Shown: positions 45,297 to 53,881, numbered from the stretch's first letter. The stretch is DNA of 64,000 nucleotides from CAZFOB01 sp964520325 (GCA_964520325.1 CAZFOB010000004.1:1-64000), one strand, 5' to 3'. Program-made: numbers and translations. The notes: generated from the letters alone by a model not told the origin.

Positions 45297-45829
45297 CAGT
45301 TCATGGGCCTGAGGTTCGGACGGAGGTTCGGACGGTCCGCGATGTACTCCTCGAGTGTGAGCATGTTGGGGTTGGAAAGGTTCGGGTCGGCGACCTGCGC
45401 GAGCTGGAGGAGCACGCCGTTGGCTTGCCGCGGCGAGATGAACGCTTCCTTCCAGAACTCGTTTTCGAGGTTGATATCGATGGGGTCGTATCCGTGAGCT
45501 CGCAGTTGTTCGATCGCGAGCGCCAGATCGCGTACGAAGAAGGTGACATGGTGGAGTCCCTCGCCGCGCTTGGTGAGGAATCGGTAGAGGAAGCCGTCCT
45601 TGTTCAGCGGCTCGATGATCTCGATCTTCCCTCCGGGCAGCTGGAACTGGAGCCACCGAAAACCGTTGCGTGGTTCATCACCTGCGTCGACGAAACCGGC
45701 CCCGAGCACGTCGGTGAGCATCCGCGCTGCCGGCTCGGCGTCCCACGTCGCCATGGCAACGTGATCCATCTTGAGGATCTCGATCGGAAGCCCATGCTTC
45801 ATCAGAGAGGACTTCGTCGGATCTGCCAT
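45296..45829 (-). CDS. VOC-superfamily protein, methylmalonyl-CoA epimerase-like
   Basis: 177 residues. Starts MADPTKSSLM; the vicinal-oxygen-chelate fold is visible in two half repeats: KMDHVAMATWD with metal-ligand His (about residue 23) and GEGLHHVTFFVRDL with another His (about 93). Resembles methylmalonyl-CoA epimerases and glyoxalase-like enzymes. The C-terminus repeats RPNL twice because of a 12-bp tandem duplication at 45311-45334. Coupled to the SCP2 gene. Confidence 0.78.
   Translation of the reverse strand: MADPTKSSLMKHGLPIEILKMDHVAMATWDAEPAARMLTDVLGAGFVDAGDEPRNGFRWLQFQLPGGKIEIIEPLNKDGFLYRFLTKRGEGLHHVTFFVRDLALAIEQLRAHGYDPIDINLENEFWKEAFISPRQANGVLLQLAQVADPNLSNPNMLTLEEYIADRPNLRPNLRPMN
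45311..45334 (+). repeat. Tandem duplication, 2 x 12 bp, in the 3' end of the VOC gene
   Basis: Two exact copies of GAGGTTCGGACG, in frame on the reverse strand, encode the repeated RPNL in the C-terminal tail. Confidence 0.92.
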
Positions 45830-45837
45830 GGGGCAAG

Positions 45838-45843
45838 AGCTTA
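45838..45843 (-). promoter_or_regulatory. -10 element for the VOC gene (probably leaderless)
   Basis: On the reverse strand TAAGCT ends 8 bases before the ATG at 45829. No Shine-Dalgarno sequence lies between. Confidence 0.4.
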
Positions 45844-45871
45844 GAACATGAGTGTCTGACAAACTGATGAC

Positions 45872-46267
45872 ATGGAACGACCCTCCCGTTTGCCCCTCTA
45901 CGTCGGCGTCGCACTTCTCGTGGCCGGATGGTCGGTCATCCTGATCGCCTGGTACCAGACCGGCCAGCAGGAACTTGAGACCGGTCAGCTTCCCTATGTG
46001 ATCTCCGGCGGCTTCGGCGGTTTCGGGTTGTTGCTCATGGGCGTCATCTCGATCCTCGTGGACGTCGTTCGCCAGGCCGAGACGAAGCTGCGGAACAGCG
46101 CTGAGACTCTGCACGACCGCATGGAAGCACTGGCCGAGACCTTTGTACTGTCGCAGACGGCGCCGCGTGCATCCCGCCAGCCGGCGCCACAGGCTGGGGA
46201 CGGGAGAGCCAAACGGGGACGACAGCGCCCTCGGCAACGTTCCGGGGGCCGAGCGGCGTCGGAGTAG
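45872..46267 (+). CDS. Two-helix membrane protein
   Basis: 131 residues. Two hydrophobic helices at about 9-28 and 42-66 (YVGVALLVAGWSVILIAWY; GGFGGFGLLLMGVISILV), then a charged helical region and a basic Arg/Pro-rich C-terminal tail. Divergent from the VOC gene across 42 bases. No recognised family; function unknown. Confidence 0.65.
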   Translation: MERPSRLPLYVGVALLVAGWSVILIAWYQTGQQELETGQLPYVISGGFGGFGLLLMGVISILVDVVRQAETKLRNSAETLHDRMEALAETFVLSQTAPRASRQPAPQAGDGRAKRGRQRPRQRSGGRAASE

Positions 46268-46283
46268 CCGGCAGTGCCCCGCT

Positions 46284-46289
46284 TATAAT
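46284..46289 (+). promoter_or_regulatory. -10 element for the SDR gene
   Basis: A perfect TATAAT, 56 bases upstream of the ATG, gives an estimated 48-base leader containing a clear RBS (GGGAGGG at about 46335). No convincing -35 at 17-18 bases. Confidence 0.5.
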
Positions 46290-46345
46290 CGGCGTCAAGT
46301 CTTGAGTTTCTGGACGCCTGATCTCAACAACAACGGGAGGGTCGC

Positions 46346-47266
46346 ATGGGTCTTTTGGACGGGAAGGTCGCCATCGTCACCGGAGCCGGACGCGGTGTAG
46401 GGCGCGGGCACGCCATCGAGCTCGCAAAACAGGGAGCCAAGGTCATCGTCAACGACCTCGGGGGTGAATGGGACGGATCGGGCGAGGACAACCGGCCGGC
46501 GTCCGGCGTTGTCGAGGAGATCAAGGCGCTCGGCGGAGAGGCCGCTGCCAACTTCGGCAACGTGGCCTCGTGGGATGGCGCGAAAGAACTGATCGATCAG
46601 GCGGTCGAGACCTTCGGCGACCTCAACATCGTCATCAACAACGCGGGGATCCTCCGCGACCGCATGGCTTTCAACATGGAAGAGTCGGAGTGGGACTCGG
46701 TCGTGGCTGTGCACGGCAAAGGTCATTTCGCCCCGACGAGATTCGCGTGCGCCTACTGGCGCCAGAAGTCGAAGCAGACCGGCGAACCGATATATGGACG
46801 CTTGATCCACACCTCGTCGGAGTCGGGTCTGTTCGGCAACGCCGGTCAGTGCAACTACGACTTTGCCAAAGCGGGCCTCATCTCCTTCTCGTTGTGCATC
46901 GCGCGCGAGATGGTCAAGTACGGCGTCACGTCGAACGTGATCGCTCCGCGCGCACGCACACGGTTGACCGAAGCAACGTTCGGCAATATCCCGAAGCCCG
47001 AGGGTTTCGACGCATGGGACCCCGACAACGTCGCGCCGTGGGTCGTCTACCTCTGCACAGAGCAAGCCGCGCACATCTCGGGCCAGTGCTTCCTGGTCAC
47101 CGGCGGCGAGGTGTCCCTCATCGAGCAGCACCATGTGGAACGCTCGATCAACAAGGACGACCGCTGGACGGTCGAGGAGCTCGTCGCCAAGTCGGGCAAC
47201 CTGTTCGGTGATCTCCCCACGAGCCCGGTTACGCGGTCACCCGTTTCCAGTGGCGCGGTGAGCTGA
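46346..47266 (+). CDS. Short-chain dehydrogenase/reductase, 17-beta-HSD4-like
   Basis: 306 residues. NAD(P)-binding TGAGRGVG (about residues 12-19), NNAG (about 97), active-site Ser in SSESG and the Tyr-x3-Lys in NYDFAKAG (about 171-175). The extra segment VNDLGGEWDGSGEDNRPA and the length are typical of the hydroxyacyl-CoA dehydrogenase-like SDRs of actinobacterial steroid or fatty-acid metabolism. Followed 4 bases later by a TTG-start metallo-hydrolase. Confidence 0.88.
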   Translation: MGLLDGKVAIVTGAGRGVGRGHAIELAKQGAKVIVNDLGGEWDGSGEDNRPASGVVEEIKALGGEAAANFGNVASWDGAKELIDQAVETFGDLNIVINNAGILRDRMAFNMEESEWDSVVAVHGKGHFAPTRFACAYWRQKSKQTGEPIYGRLIHTSSESGLFGNAGQCNYDFAKAGLISFSLCIAREMVKYGVTSNVIAPRARTRLTEATFGNIPKPEGFDAWDPDNVAPWVVYLCTEQAAHISGQCFLVTGGEVSLIEQHHVERSINKDDRWTVEELVAKSGNLFGDLPTSPVTRSPVSSGAVS

Positions 47267-47270
47267 GCCG

Positions 47271-47894
47271 TTGGCCGAGCTGCGCTGGAAGAAGAACGTT
47301 GGGTCGGTGGAGATCGTCAAGCTCTCCGTCGGAAGGATGGACAACAACGTCTACGTGATCCGAACGGACGAGAATGCGTTCGTCGTGGATGCCGGATCGG
47401 CCGAACCGGATGCGGTGCTGGCCGAGCTCGGCGATCGCACGTTCGATGCCGTGCTGCAAACGCACAACCACGGCGATCACATCGCAACCCTGCGCGAGGT
47501 GGTCGAGGCAACGAAAGCACCCGTGTTCGCGCACCCGTCCGATGCGATACCGGTTAAGGCTGTGCCGCTCGAGGACGGCGCATCGGTTTCGCTTGGCGGC
47601 GAAACACCTGTCAACCTGACCGTACTCCACACCCCAGGCCATACCCCAGGCGGCGTGTGCTTCCTGCTCCAGGAGGAAGGCGAGGCGCACCTGTTCGCAG
47701 GCGACACATTGTTCCCGGGGGGACCGGGAAACACATTCGGCAATGCCGACGATTTCAAGACGATCATCCGCTCGCTCGAGGAAAAGCTGTTCGTCCTGGA
47801 CGACGCCACGCATGTGTACCCCGGGCACGGTAACGACACGACCATCGGTGCGGAACGTCCGCACCTCGAGGAGTGGCGAGCCCGCGGCTTCTAG
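47271..47894 (+). CDS. Metallo-beta-lactamase-fold hydrolase
   Basis: 207 residues, TTG start. Zinc-binding THNHGDH at 64-70, a second His in HTPGHTPGG, Asp in FAGDTLF and His in YPGHGND, the glyoxalase II-like pattern. Probable hydroxyacyl-glutathione-type or related thioester hydrolase; substrate unknown. Its TAG abuts the TAA of the convergent dehydratase gene with no gap. Confidence 0.87.
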   Translation: MAELRWKKNVGSVEIVKLSVGRMDNNVYVIRTDENAFVVDAGSAEPDAVLAELGDRTFDAVLQTHNHGDHIATLREVVEATKAPVFAHPSDAIPVKAVPLEDGASVSLGGETPVNLTVLHTPGHTPGGVCFLLQEEGEAHLFAGDTLFPGGPGNTFGNADDFKTIIRSLEEKLFVLDDATHVYPGHGNDTTIGAERPHLEEWRARGF

Positions 47895-48296
47895 TTACAG
47901 AACGACGGTTGCACCGCCGTCGATCTTGCGCTCGCCCTGCTCGTTGGTGACTTCGAGGTCGAGATCGGCTCTCGTTTCGCCGTTGCTGTCGTAGACCTTG
48001 GTCACCGTGCCGCTGCACACGATCGACTCGCCGGGCCACACCTGTCCGATGAACCGTGTCCGGAAGCGCCGGACGTTGTCCTCACCGAGCCAGTTGGTGA
48101 GGAACGTACCGAGGACGCCGGCCGTGAACATCCCCTGAGCGAAGACGCCGGGGTAGCCGGCCGACTTCGCGAAGTCCTCGTTCCAGTGGATGGGGTTGAA
48201 GTCGCCCGATGCACCCGCGTAGCGTACGAACATCGCCCGGTCGACCTTCTCGATCATCGTTTCCTTCCGCTCGGTCCCTACTTCGATGGCGCTCAT
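47895..48296 (-). CDS. MaoC-like (HadB-type) dehydratase
   Basis: 133 residues. Hotdog fold with the hydratase motif ASGDFNPIHWNEDFAKSAGYPGVFAQG, whose Asp, Asn and His (about residues 32-37) are the catalytic set. It is the catalytic partner of the upstream HadA-like gene, to which it is coupled by a 4-base overlap. Likely (3R)-hydroxyacyl-ACP or -CoA dehydratase. Confidence 0.9.
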   Translation of the reverse strand: MSAIEVGTERKETMIEKVDRAMFVRYAGASGDFNPIHWNEDFAKSAGYPGVFAQGMFTAGVLGTFLTNWLGEDNVRRFRTRFIGQVWPGESIVCSGTVTKVYDSNGETRADLDLEVTNEQGERKIDGGATVVL

Positions 48297-48769
48297 GAAG
48301 TGGCTGCCTTGCTCGTCTGGATGGTTGTACCTCGGGAGTACGCGACGGTCTCGCCGTTCTGGTCCTTGAAGACAGTTTCGGAAACGATGAAGGTCATCGT
48401 TCCGCCGCGTTTGCCTTCCTTCTCGTAGCGATCCTTGACGTGCGAGGAAGCAGTCAGCACGTCACCGGCGCGAAGCGGCCGGACATACTCGAACTCTTGC
48501 TCGCCGTGAAGCACGCGACGCATGTCGAGACCGCCTGCTCCGCCGCCACCTCCACCTTCGGACGCTCTGGCGGACGGTCTGGCGGACGGTCGAGGCTGAC
48601 GCGCTCTCCATAGGGCGATCGATTGTGGAAAGGTCGGCGGCGCAACGGCGTCGGTCGTTTCGTACACGTCGCTCTCGTTCTGAACAGCGCGTGCGAACTC
48701 CGCGATCTTGCCGCGCTCGACGAGCCACTCCGCCGGCGGTCCGCCGGCACTGCGTGCTTGTTCGCTCAT
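48293..48769 (-). CDS. FAS1-like/HadA-type dehydratase subunit
   Basis: 158 residues. Hotdog-fold N-terminal MaoC partner: EWLVERGKIAEFARAVQ at the start, VAPPTFPQSIALW, and LHGEQEFEYVRPLRAGD. It lacks the catalytic D-x4-H motif, as HadA-type subunits do. A low-complexity insertion (about residues 60-80) has a Gly run and duplicated RPSA from a 12-bp tandem duplication at 48567-48590. Confidence 0.88.
   Translation of the reverse strand: MSEQARSAGGPPAEWLVERGKIAEFARAVQNESDVYETTDAVAPPTFPQSIALWRARQPRPSARPSARASEGGGGGGAGGLDMRRVLHGEQEFEYVRPLRAGDVLTASSHVKDRYEKEGKRGGTMTFIVSETVFKDQNGETVAYSRGTTIQTSKAATS
48567..48590 (+). repeat. Tandem duplication, 2 x 12 bp, inside the HadA-like gene
   Basis: Two copies of CTGGCGGACGGT, in frame on the reverse strand, encode the repeated RPSA within the low-complexity insertion. 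Confidence 0.9.
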
Positions 48770-48785
48770 CTCGTCCCCCTGTGTT

Positions 48786-49529
48786 CTATGACTCTGGCGT
48801 TGTCTCGTTCGAGAGAGGAGCGTACCGCTTCAAGAAATCGATGATCTCGTCGACGGCTTCCGGACGCGCGTCGAGGAGGTTGGTTCCATGAGCATCACCG
48901 TCGTAGATCCGCGTGTCCGGATTGGGAAGGGCGCGAGCGAGCTCCTCGACCGACGAGAAGGCTTCACCGTCTTCGCGTGAGGCAAGCAGCAGCACGGGAC
49001 GCTGCACGTTGATCGCGGAGAGCGGTGCGTCCAGCCCCATGAAGCGTTGCGGTGGAGAGATCGCAACAACGGCGGGTGTCCTCTGGGTCGCGGCCGCGAT
49101 GATCGACGCCGTTCCGCCCATCGAGGCCCCCATGAAGACGACGCTGCGCGCGCCACGACCTCTGAGGAAGGCCGAGGCCGCCTCGATGTCCGTCGGAGCC
49201 TTCGCAACCTCCCTGTTGCCGCCCGAGGATCCGAATCCTCGGAAGTCGAAAGCGAGGGACATGTAACCGGCTTCTGTGAGCTGTTCTGCTGTGGAGTACC
49301 AGCTGGTCGCATCGGCCGGGAACATGTGCGCAAGCGTGACCCCGACGCGTCCGGATCCGAACAGACGTCCCTTGAGCGTGCGTCCGTCGCTCGTCCGAAA
49401 CGTCACTGCGCTCTGCCGGACGTCGTCCTCGCCCCGCTCAGTCTGGGGTCCGCCTTGACCGCACGCTGTGCCGATCACGCAGCACAGCACGACGGCACAG
49501 ACGATCCGGGCACCTCTCACGGTCGCCAT
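48786..49529 (-). CDS. Secreted alpha/beta hydrolase (dienelactone hydrolase-like)
   Basis: 247 residues. N-terminal signal sequence, hydrophobic to about residue 20, with a Cys at 23 in an imperfect lipobox (GTAC). Core has TLAHMFPADATSW, the FRGFGSSGG segment, nucleophile elbow GASMGG (about 134-139), and an Asp and His in SREDGE and GDAHGT. Probably an exported esterase. Transcribed toward the HadA-like gene with a 16-base gap. Confidence 0.83.
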   Translation of the reverse strand: MATVRGARIVCAVVLCCVIGTACGQGGPQTERGEDDVRQSAVTFRTSDGRTLKGRLFGSGRVGVTLAHMFPADATSWYSTAEQLTEAGYMSLAFDFRGFGSSGGNREVAKAPTDIEAASAFLRGRGARSVVFMGASMGGTASIIAAATQRTPAVVAISPPQRFMGLDAPLSAINVQRPVLLLASREDGEAFSSVEELARALPNPDTRIYDGDAHGTNLLDARPEAVDEIIDFLKRYAPLSNETTPES

Positions 49530-49589
49530 ATCTATCAGGATTCACGCAGGAACAGAGAGGATCGCGGATCCGCGTGCGCGGCGCCCGGC

Positions 49590-49598
49590 TGCTAGACT
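49590..49598 (+). promoter_or_regulatory. Extended -10 promoter for bL37 (leaderless or nearly so)
   Basis: TGC-TAGACT ends 9 bases before the ATG at 49608. The 9 bases between (CACCTCTTC) contain no Shine-Dalgarno sequence, so the mRNA is probably leaderless or has a leader of only a few bases. Confidence 0.55.
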
Positions 49599-49607
49599 CA
49601 CCTCTTC

Positions 49608-49691
49608 ATGGCGAAAAAGGGACGAAAGCGCAAGCAGCGGCGCAAGAAGAAGGCCAATCACGGCAAGCGCCCGAACGCTGGGAAGTCGTAG
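49608..49691 (+). CDS. Ribosomal protein bL37 (27 residues)
   Basis: A 27-residue, very basic peptide starting MAKKGRKRK and ending ANHGKRPN then AGKS. The ANHGKRPN end and basic N-terminus match the small bL37 protein described from mycobacterial 50S subunits. It sits alone between two reverse-strand genes with its own extended -10 promoter. It is too short for most gene callers. Confidence rests on motif recall, not a search. Confidence 0.8.
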   Translation: MAKKGRKRKQRRKKKANHGKRPNAGKS

Positions 49692-49717
49692 CTCTCAGCG
49701 CGCTCGTCCGTTGGTGT

Positions 49718-51076
49718 TTACCCGCTCGTCCGCTCATCTGAGGGTTCCTGGGCCTCGATGCGGCTCGCCCCGGTCCTCGCGGCCGCGCCCCCGGCGACCA
49801 GTACTGCACCCGCTATCAGCAGGGCGTAGCGATTCCCGTCCCATCCCGCCCATCCGGCCCATCCGGAAGAGAGTGAGTCGGCATAGCGGTCCATCAGCGC
49901 CGCGATCCCACCGAAGACCACCGACCCTGCGATGAGGCAGACCCGCGCGAGGACGTGGACGGTCGCCATCACGCGTCCGCGGTACTCATCGGGCGCGGTC
50001 CGCTGCGCGACGGTGATGCCGAGGACCATGGCGATCGACAGTCCGGCACCGAATGCGACCGAGAGACCGACGGCGAGCCACGCGTGGGCGACGACGGCCA
50101 TGAGGATCAGGATCAGACCCGACCCGCCGAGACCGAGACGGAACAGCTCAGATTCGCGTTTCGTGGACTTCTGCGAGACGTATGCGCCGATCGCCATACC
50201 GACACCCCACAGTGCGATGAGTGAACCGAAAACCGAGTCCGATGCACGCAACGTGGTCTTCACGTACGGGATGCCGATCGCGAACAGGGCGCCACCGGCG
50301 CCCGTGGCCAGGGCCATCCCGATGATCATGTCGCGGCGTCCGCGATCCTCGAGGAGATAGCTGATCCCCTTGACCAAGTCCTTCTCGATCGCGTGGAGTG
50401 CGCCGTCTGACGTCTCCGCAGCCTTTCGCACGAAGCCGACGGCTCTCGGTAGCGCGAGGATCGCCCACGCTGAGATGAGGAACGTGAGCGCGTCGAAGAA
50501 GAACGGAAGCGCGAAGCGTTGCCGGGCGAGGAAGCCGATGATCGGCGCGTTGATCAACGCGCGCGCAGCGGCGTCTGATGCAACCACCAGCCCCCCGGCG
50601 ATGGGGATGGCGCCCCACTGCGCGATCATGATCAGTCCGTTGGCCGCGGCGAGCCGATCCGACGGGACCAACTTCGGTACGACCGCGTCGCGGGCGGGAA
50701 GGAAGACGAGGCTCATCCCTTCGAGCACGAACGCGATCGCGTAGACGGCTCCGAGGTTGGGTGTAAAGGGAACCGCCGCGATGAGCGCTGCGCGGATCAG
50801 GTCGGTGGCGATCATCGTCCGACGTCTGTCGAAGCGGTCGGTGATCGTCGATGCGATCGGTGCGGCGATCAGCGCGGGCAGGATGCGGAAGCCCAGGATC
50901 CCGGAGATCGCGAGACCCTCGATCGACGATCCGCGCGTGAGATCGCGGACGAAGAGCATGAGGCCGAACGTCGCGACCCAGTCGCCGAGGCTCGAGACGC
51001 TGTGTCCGGCGAGCAGGTAACGGAAGGGACGGTTGCGGAGGAGGACACCTCCTCCGGACGTCTGCTGCACCGACAC
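49718..51076 (-). CDS. Major facilitator superfamily permease
   Basis: 452 residues with about 11-12 hydrophobic membrane segments. GTG start preceded by GGAGGGAG. MFS-type features: LAGHSVSSLGDWVATFGLM at the start, RFDRRRTMIATDLIRA in the loop after helix 2-3 (the DRxGRR-like motif) and EYRGRVMATVHVLARV in the second half. Resembles the drug or macrolide-efflux-like MFS group. The C-terminal half contains GWAGWAGW from small in-frame repeats. Substrate unknown. Confidence 0.88.
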   Translation of the reverse strand: MSVQQTSGGGVLLRNRPFRYLLAGHSVSSLGDWVATFGLMLFVRDLTRGSSIEGLAISGILGFRILPALIAAPIASTITDRFDRRRTMIATDLIRAALIAAVPFTPNLGAVYAIAFVLEGMSLVFLPARDAVVPKLVPSDRLAAANGLIMIAQWGAIPIAGGLVVASDAAARALINAPIIGFLARQRFALPFFFDALTFLISAWAILALPRAVGFVRKAAETSDGALHAIEKDLVKGISYLLEDRGRRDMIIGMALATGAGGALFAIGIPYVKTTLRASDSVFGSLIALWGVGMAIGAYVSQKSTKRESELFRLGLGGSGLILILMAVVAHAWLAVGLSVAFGAGLSIAMVLGITVAQRTAPDEYRGRVMATVHVLARVCLIAGSVVFGGIAALMDRYADSLSSGWAGWAGWDGNRYALLIAGAVLVAGGAAARTGASRIEAQEPSDERTSG

Positions 51077-51097
51077 TCCCTCCGTCTGCCCGAGCCC

Positions 51098-51103
51098 AGC
51101 CTA
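51098..51103 (-). promoter_or_regulatory. -10 element for the MFS gene
   Basis: On the reverse strand TAGGCT lies 21 bases upstream of the GTG start, leaving room for a short leader with the GGAGGGAG ribosome binding site. Confidence 0.4.
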
Positions 51104-51169
51104 CTTTTCGGGGAGCACCCAACGGTGCATCCTTCCGAGGGGGGACTTAAACGGTCATCCTGGTCGCCC

Positions 51170-51838
51170 ATGGCGATCCTTCTCTGGGCGGTCATCGGCT
51201 ATGTCTGCGGGACGCTTCCGTCCGCGTGGCTCATCGCCGTCATCACCGGCAATCGCGCTGCGTTGGATGCGGTTCAGCGCACCGTCGGAGAAGCCGATGC
51301 GCATCTACTGCTGAAGCAACACACGGGTCGCCTCGCAGCGTGCGCAGCTGCGATGGACGTGCTGAAGGGATTCACACCCATCGTGCTGGCGCTGCGCATC
51401 ACCGGTCCGCACGAGATCGCGGCGTGCGCTATCGCCGCGGTGTGCGGACATTGCTGGCCTCCCATCTATTACCGATTCGCCGGGCGCGGTCTTGCCACGG
51501 CCGCTGGAACGTTCCTCGCCTTCCTGCCGGTGGAGATGGTGATCGCCGGGATCATCAGAGTGATCGGGGTCCCATTGAAAGCCGGGGGACTGCTCTCGAC
51601 GGTTGGCTTCGGTCTCGTCCCGGTGATCGCGTGGTACCGCGGGCAGCCTCAGGTGTACGTACTGGCGTCCGGCGCGATCAACGTCCTGATCGCGTTCCGA
51701 CGGCTCGAAGGTCTGGAGGACGACGTGCGGCTCGGTGTTCCGATCCATGTCGCCGTCTTCCGCCGCGTGATCCTCGACAGCTCGGCCAGGGGCCCGCGTC
51801 CGGTCCCGCCGCCGAAGACTCCCCGAGATGCGTGGTGA
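51170..51838 (+). CDS. PlsY-like membrane protein (possible glycerol-3-phosphate acyltransferase)
   Basis: 222 residues from the ATG at 51170; about five hydrophobic segments. The GTLPSAWLIAVITG and CGHCWPPIYYRFAGRGLATAAGTF blocks correspond to PlsY motifs 1 and 2, but the usual lysines and second glycine of the KGGKGVAT signature are altered. It could be an active or a degenerate acyltransferase; standard PlsY acylates glycerol-3-phosphate from acyl phosphate. The last codons overlap the hyuA GTG by 4 bases. Confidence 0.55.
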   Translation: MAILLWAVIGYVCGTLPSAWLIAVITGNRAALDAVQRTVGEADAHLLLKQHTGRLAACAAAMDVLKGFTPIVLALRITGPHEIAACAIAAVCGHCWPPIYYRFAGRGLATAAGTFLAFLPVEMVIAGIIRVIGVPLKAGGLLSTVGFGLVPVIAWYRGQPQVYVLASGAINVLIAFRRLEGLEDDVRLGVPIHVAVFRRVILDSSARGPRPVPPPKTPRDAW

Positions 51839-53793
51839 AGGTCGGGATCGACATCGGCGGCACCTTTACCGATCTCGTCGCCGTGACCGGCGATCGGATC
51901 GTCGTTCGCAAGGTGTCCTCGACGCCGTCCGATCCCTCGGTTGCGTTCGCCGACGCGCTGGCGTCGGTTGACGAGCAGCCGGACGAAGTGCTTCACGGGA
52001 CGACGGTCGCGACCAATGCCGTGCTCACCCGGACGGGGGCCGAGCTCGGGTTCATGACCACCGAGGGTTTCCGGCATCTCCTCCAGCTGGCGCGTCAGAA
52101 CCGTCCTTCTCTGTATGACTTGCGAGCGCGCCGGCCGGAGGCGCTCGTCGACGCTGCGCGTTGCGTTGGCGTGGTCGAACGTGTCGGCCCGCACGGTGAG
52201 GTGCTGAAGCAGCTCGACGAACCGTCGGTGCGTTCCGCGCTCGAGGCTCTCCGCGGTGTGGACGGCGTCGCGGTCTGTCTCCTTCACTCCTACGCCAACG
52301 CGGCGCACGAGCAACGCGTTGGGGAGTTGGCGCGCGAGGTGCTCGGCAGCGATGTCGCCGTGTCGCTTTCGACCGACGTCCTTCCCGAGTTTCGCGAGTA
52401 CGAACGCGCGTCGACGACCACGCTCAACGCTTACGTGCAGCCGGCCTTGACGAGATACCTCGGTCGCATCTCCGCAGTCGTGTCGGGACGCATCGGTGTG
52501 ATGTGGTCGGGAGGCGGTATCCGCGGGATGGCCCAGACGCTCGCGGCACCGGTGCACACGATGTTCTCCGGGCCGGCCGCCGGGGTCCTCGGTGCGGCGT
52601 GGGCGGGGCAGGCGTGTGGATACAGGGACATCGTGACGCTCGATATGGGCGGCACGTCGGCAGACGTGTCGCTCGTGGACGATGGCCGTCCGTCGATCGC
52701 CGAATCGTCGGCGATCGACGGTCTCCCGTTCTCTACTCCGTGCCTCGACGTGATCTCGGTAGGTGCCGGCGGAGGCAGCCTGGCGTGGGTGGACGACGGA
52801 GGAGCGTTGCGGGTCGGGCCAGGCTCGGCGGGGGCCGAGCCTGGGCCGGCGTCCTACGGGCGGGGTGGCGATCAGGCGACGGTGACCGATGCGCAGGTCG
52901 TGCTGGGCTACCTGGGCGACTCCGGGCTCGCCGGTGGATCGCTCGAGCTGGACCACGATGCCGCGTCGGACGCACTGCAACGATTGGGCGATGCGACCGG
53001 CATGTCGGCTCGCGCTGCGGCCGAGGGAGTGCTTCGCGTCGTGCGCGCGACGATGGCGCGGGCGGTGCGGTCGGTTTCGGTCGAGCGGGGCAAAGACGTC
53101 CGCCGCTACGCACTGGTCGCCTTCGGCGGTGCCGGACCCCTGCACGCGACCGCACTTGCGCGCGAGCTCGGGATGTCCACCGTGGTGATCCCGCCTGCCC
53201 CGGGTGCGCTGGCGGCTTTGGGCCTGTTGGTGGCGTCACGCCGCGCCGATGCGTCGCTTTCACGCCCGACGATCTGCGACCGGGCGCGTGACTCCGAGCT
53301 GCTGTCGGTCCTGCACGAGCTCACCGAGCAGGTGCTCGCCGACCTTCGCGACGAGGGCGTGTCGGTGCAAGCGTCGCGCATCGAGCTCTTCGTCGACTGT
53401 CGCTACGTTGGGCAGTCGCACGAGCTGCGCGTCCCGGTTGCGGACACACCGTCGTTCGACGCTGTTGCCGGCGCCTTCCACGCTGCTCACGAGATCCGAT
53501 ACGGCTTTGCCCGGCGGGACGACGCCATCGAGGCCGTGACGTTTCGGGCGTCGGCGCTCGGACCGTCCGGCGAGGTGATGATCCGGCCGCCGGTTCACGG
53601 AGGTGCCGCACCGGCCTCGTCGTGTGTCGTTGAGGGTCTCGAGGTGACTGTGTACGAGCGTTCGGCCCTGGCTGAAGGGACGACGATCTCGGGGCCGGCG
53701 ATCGTACGCGAGCTCGATTCGACAACATGGCTCGACGAGCGCTCGTCGGCCACCGTTCACCGAAGTGGCGCGCTGGTGGTGGACGTGCGATGA
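51835..53793 (+). CDS. hyuA: Hydantoinase/oxoprolinase family protein, A subunit
   Basis: 652 residues from the GTG overlapping the upstream stop. Starts with VGIDIGGTFTDLVAV (the family's ASKHA nucleotide-binding start), with GTTVATNAVLTR, MFSGPAAGVLGAAW and DMGGTSADVSLV and GAGGGSLAWVD following. ATP-dependent enzymes of this family open cyclic amides such as hydantoin or 5-oxoproline, or carboxylate ketones. Pairs with hyuB downstream. Confidence 0.9.
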   Translation: MKVGIDIGGTFTDLVAVTGDRIVVRKVSSTPSDPSVAFADALASVDEQPDEVLHGTTVATNAVLTRTGAELGFMTTEGFRHLLQLARQNRPSLYDLRARRPEALVDAARCVGVVERVGPHGEVLKQLDEPSVRSALEALRGVDGVAVCLLHSYANAAHEQRVGELAREVLGSDVAVSLSTDVLPEFREYERASTTTLNAYVQPALTRYLGRISAVVSGRIGVMWSGGGIRGMAQTLAAPVHTMFSGPAAGVLGAAWAGQACGYRDIVTLDMGGTSADVSLVDDGRPSIAESSAIDGLPFSTPCLDVISVGAGGGSLAWVDDGGALRVGPGSAGAEPGPASYGRGGDQATVTDAQVVLGYLGDSGLAGGSLELDHDAASDALQRLGDATGMSARAAAEGVLRVVRATMARAVRSVSVERGKDVRRYALVAFGGAGPLHATALARELGMSTVVIPPAPGALAALGLLVASRRADASLSRPTICDRARDSELLSVLHELTEQVLADLRDEGVSVQASRIELFVDCRYVGQSHELRVPVADTPSFDAVAGAFHAAHEIRYGFARRDDAIEAVTFRASALGPSGEVMIRPPVHGGAAPASSCVVEGLEVTVYERSALAEGTTISGPAIVRELDSTTWLDERSSATVHRSGALVVDVR

Positions 53794-53837
53794 GCGACTG
53801 CGGAGCGCGCAGCGCGGAGCAAGCGAGAACCGGATGA
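53790..53837 (+). CDS. Mini-ORF 1 in the hyuA-hyuB repeat (15 residues)
   Basis: ATG overlaps the hyuA stop (ATGA); encodes MSDCGARSAEQARTG, then TGA overlapping the next unit's ATG. Translation is possible by coupling but not demonstrated. It may be a by-product of the tandem repeat. Confidence 0.35.
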   Translation: MSDCGARSAEQARTG

Positions 53838-53881
53838 GCGACTGCGGAGCGCGCAGCGCGGAGCAAGCGAGAACCGGATGA
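53834..53881 (+). CDS. Mini-ORF 2 in the hyuA-hyuB repeat (15 residues)
   Basis: Same peptide as mini-ORF 1, from the second repeat unit, with ATGA overlaps at both ends. Confidence 0.35.
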   Translation: MSDCGARSAEQARTG

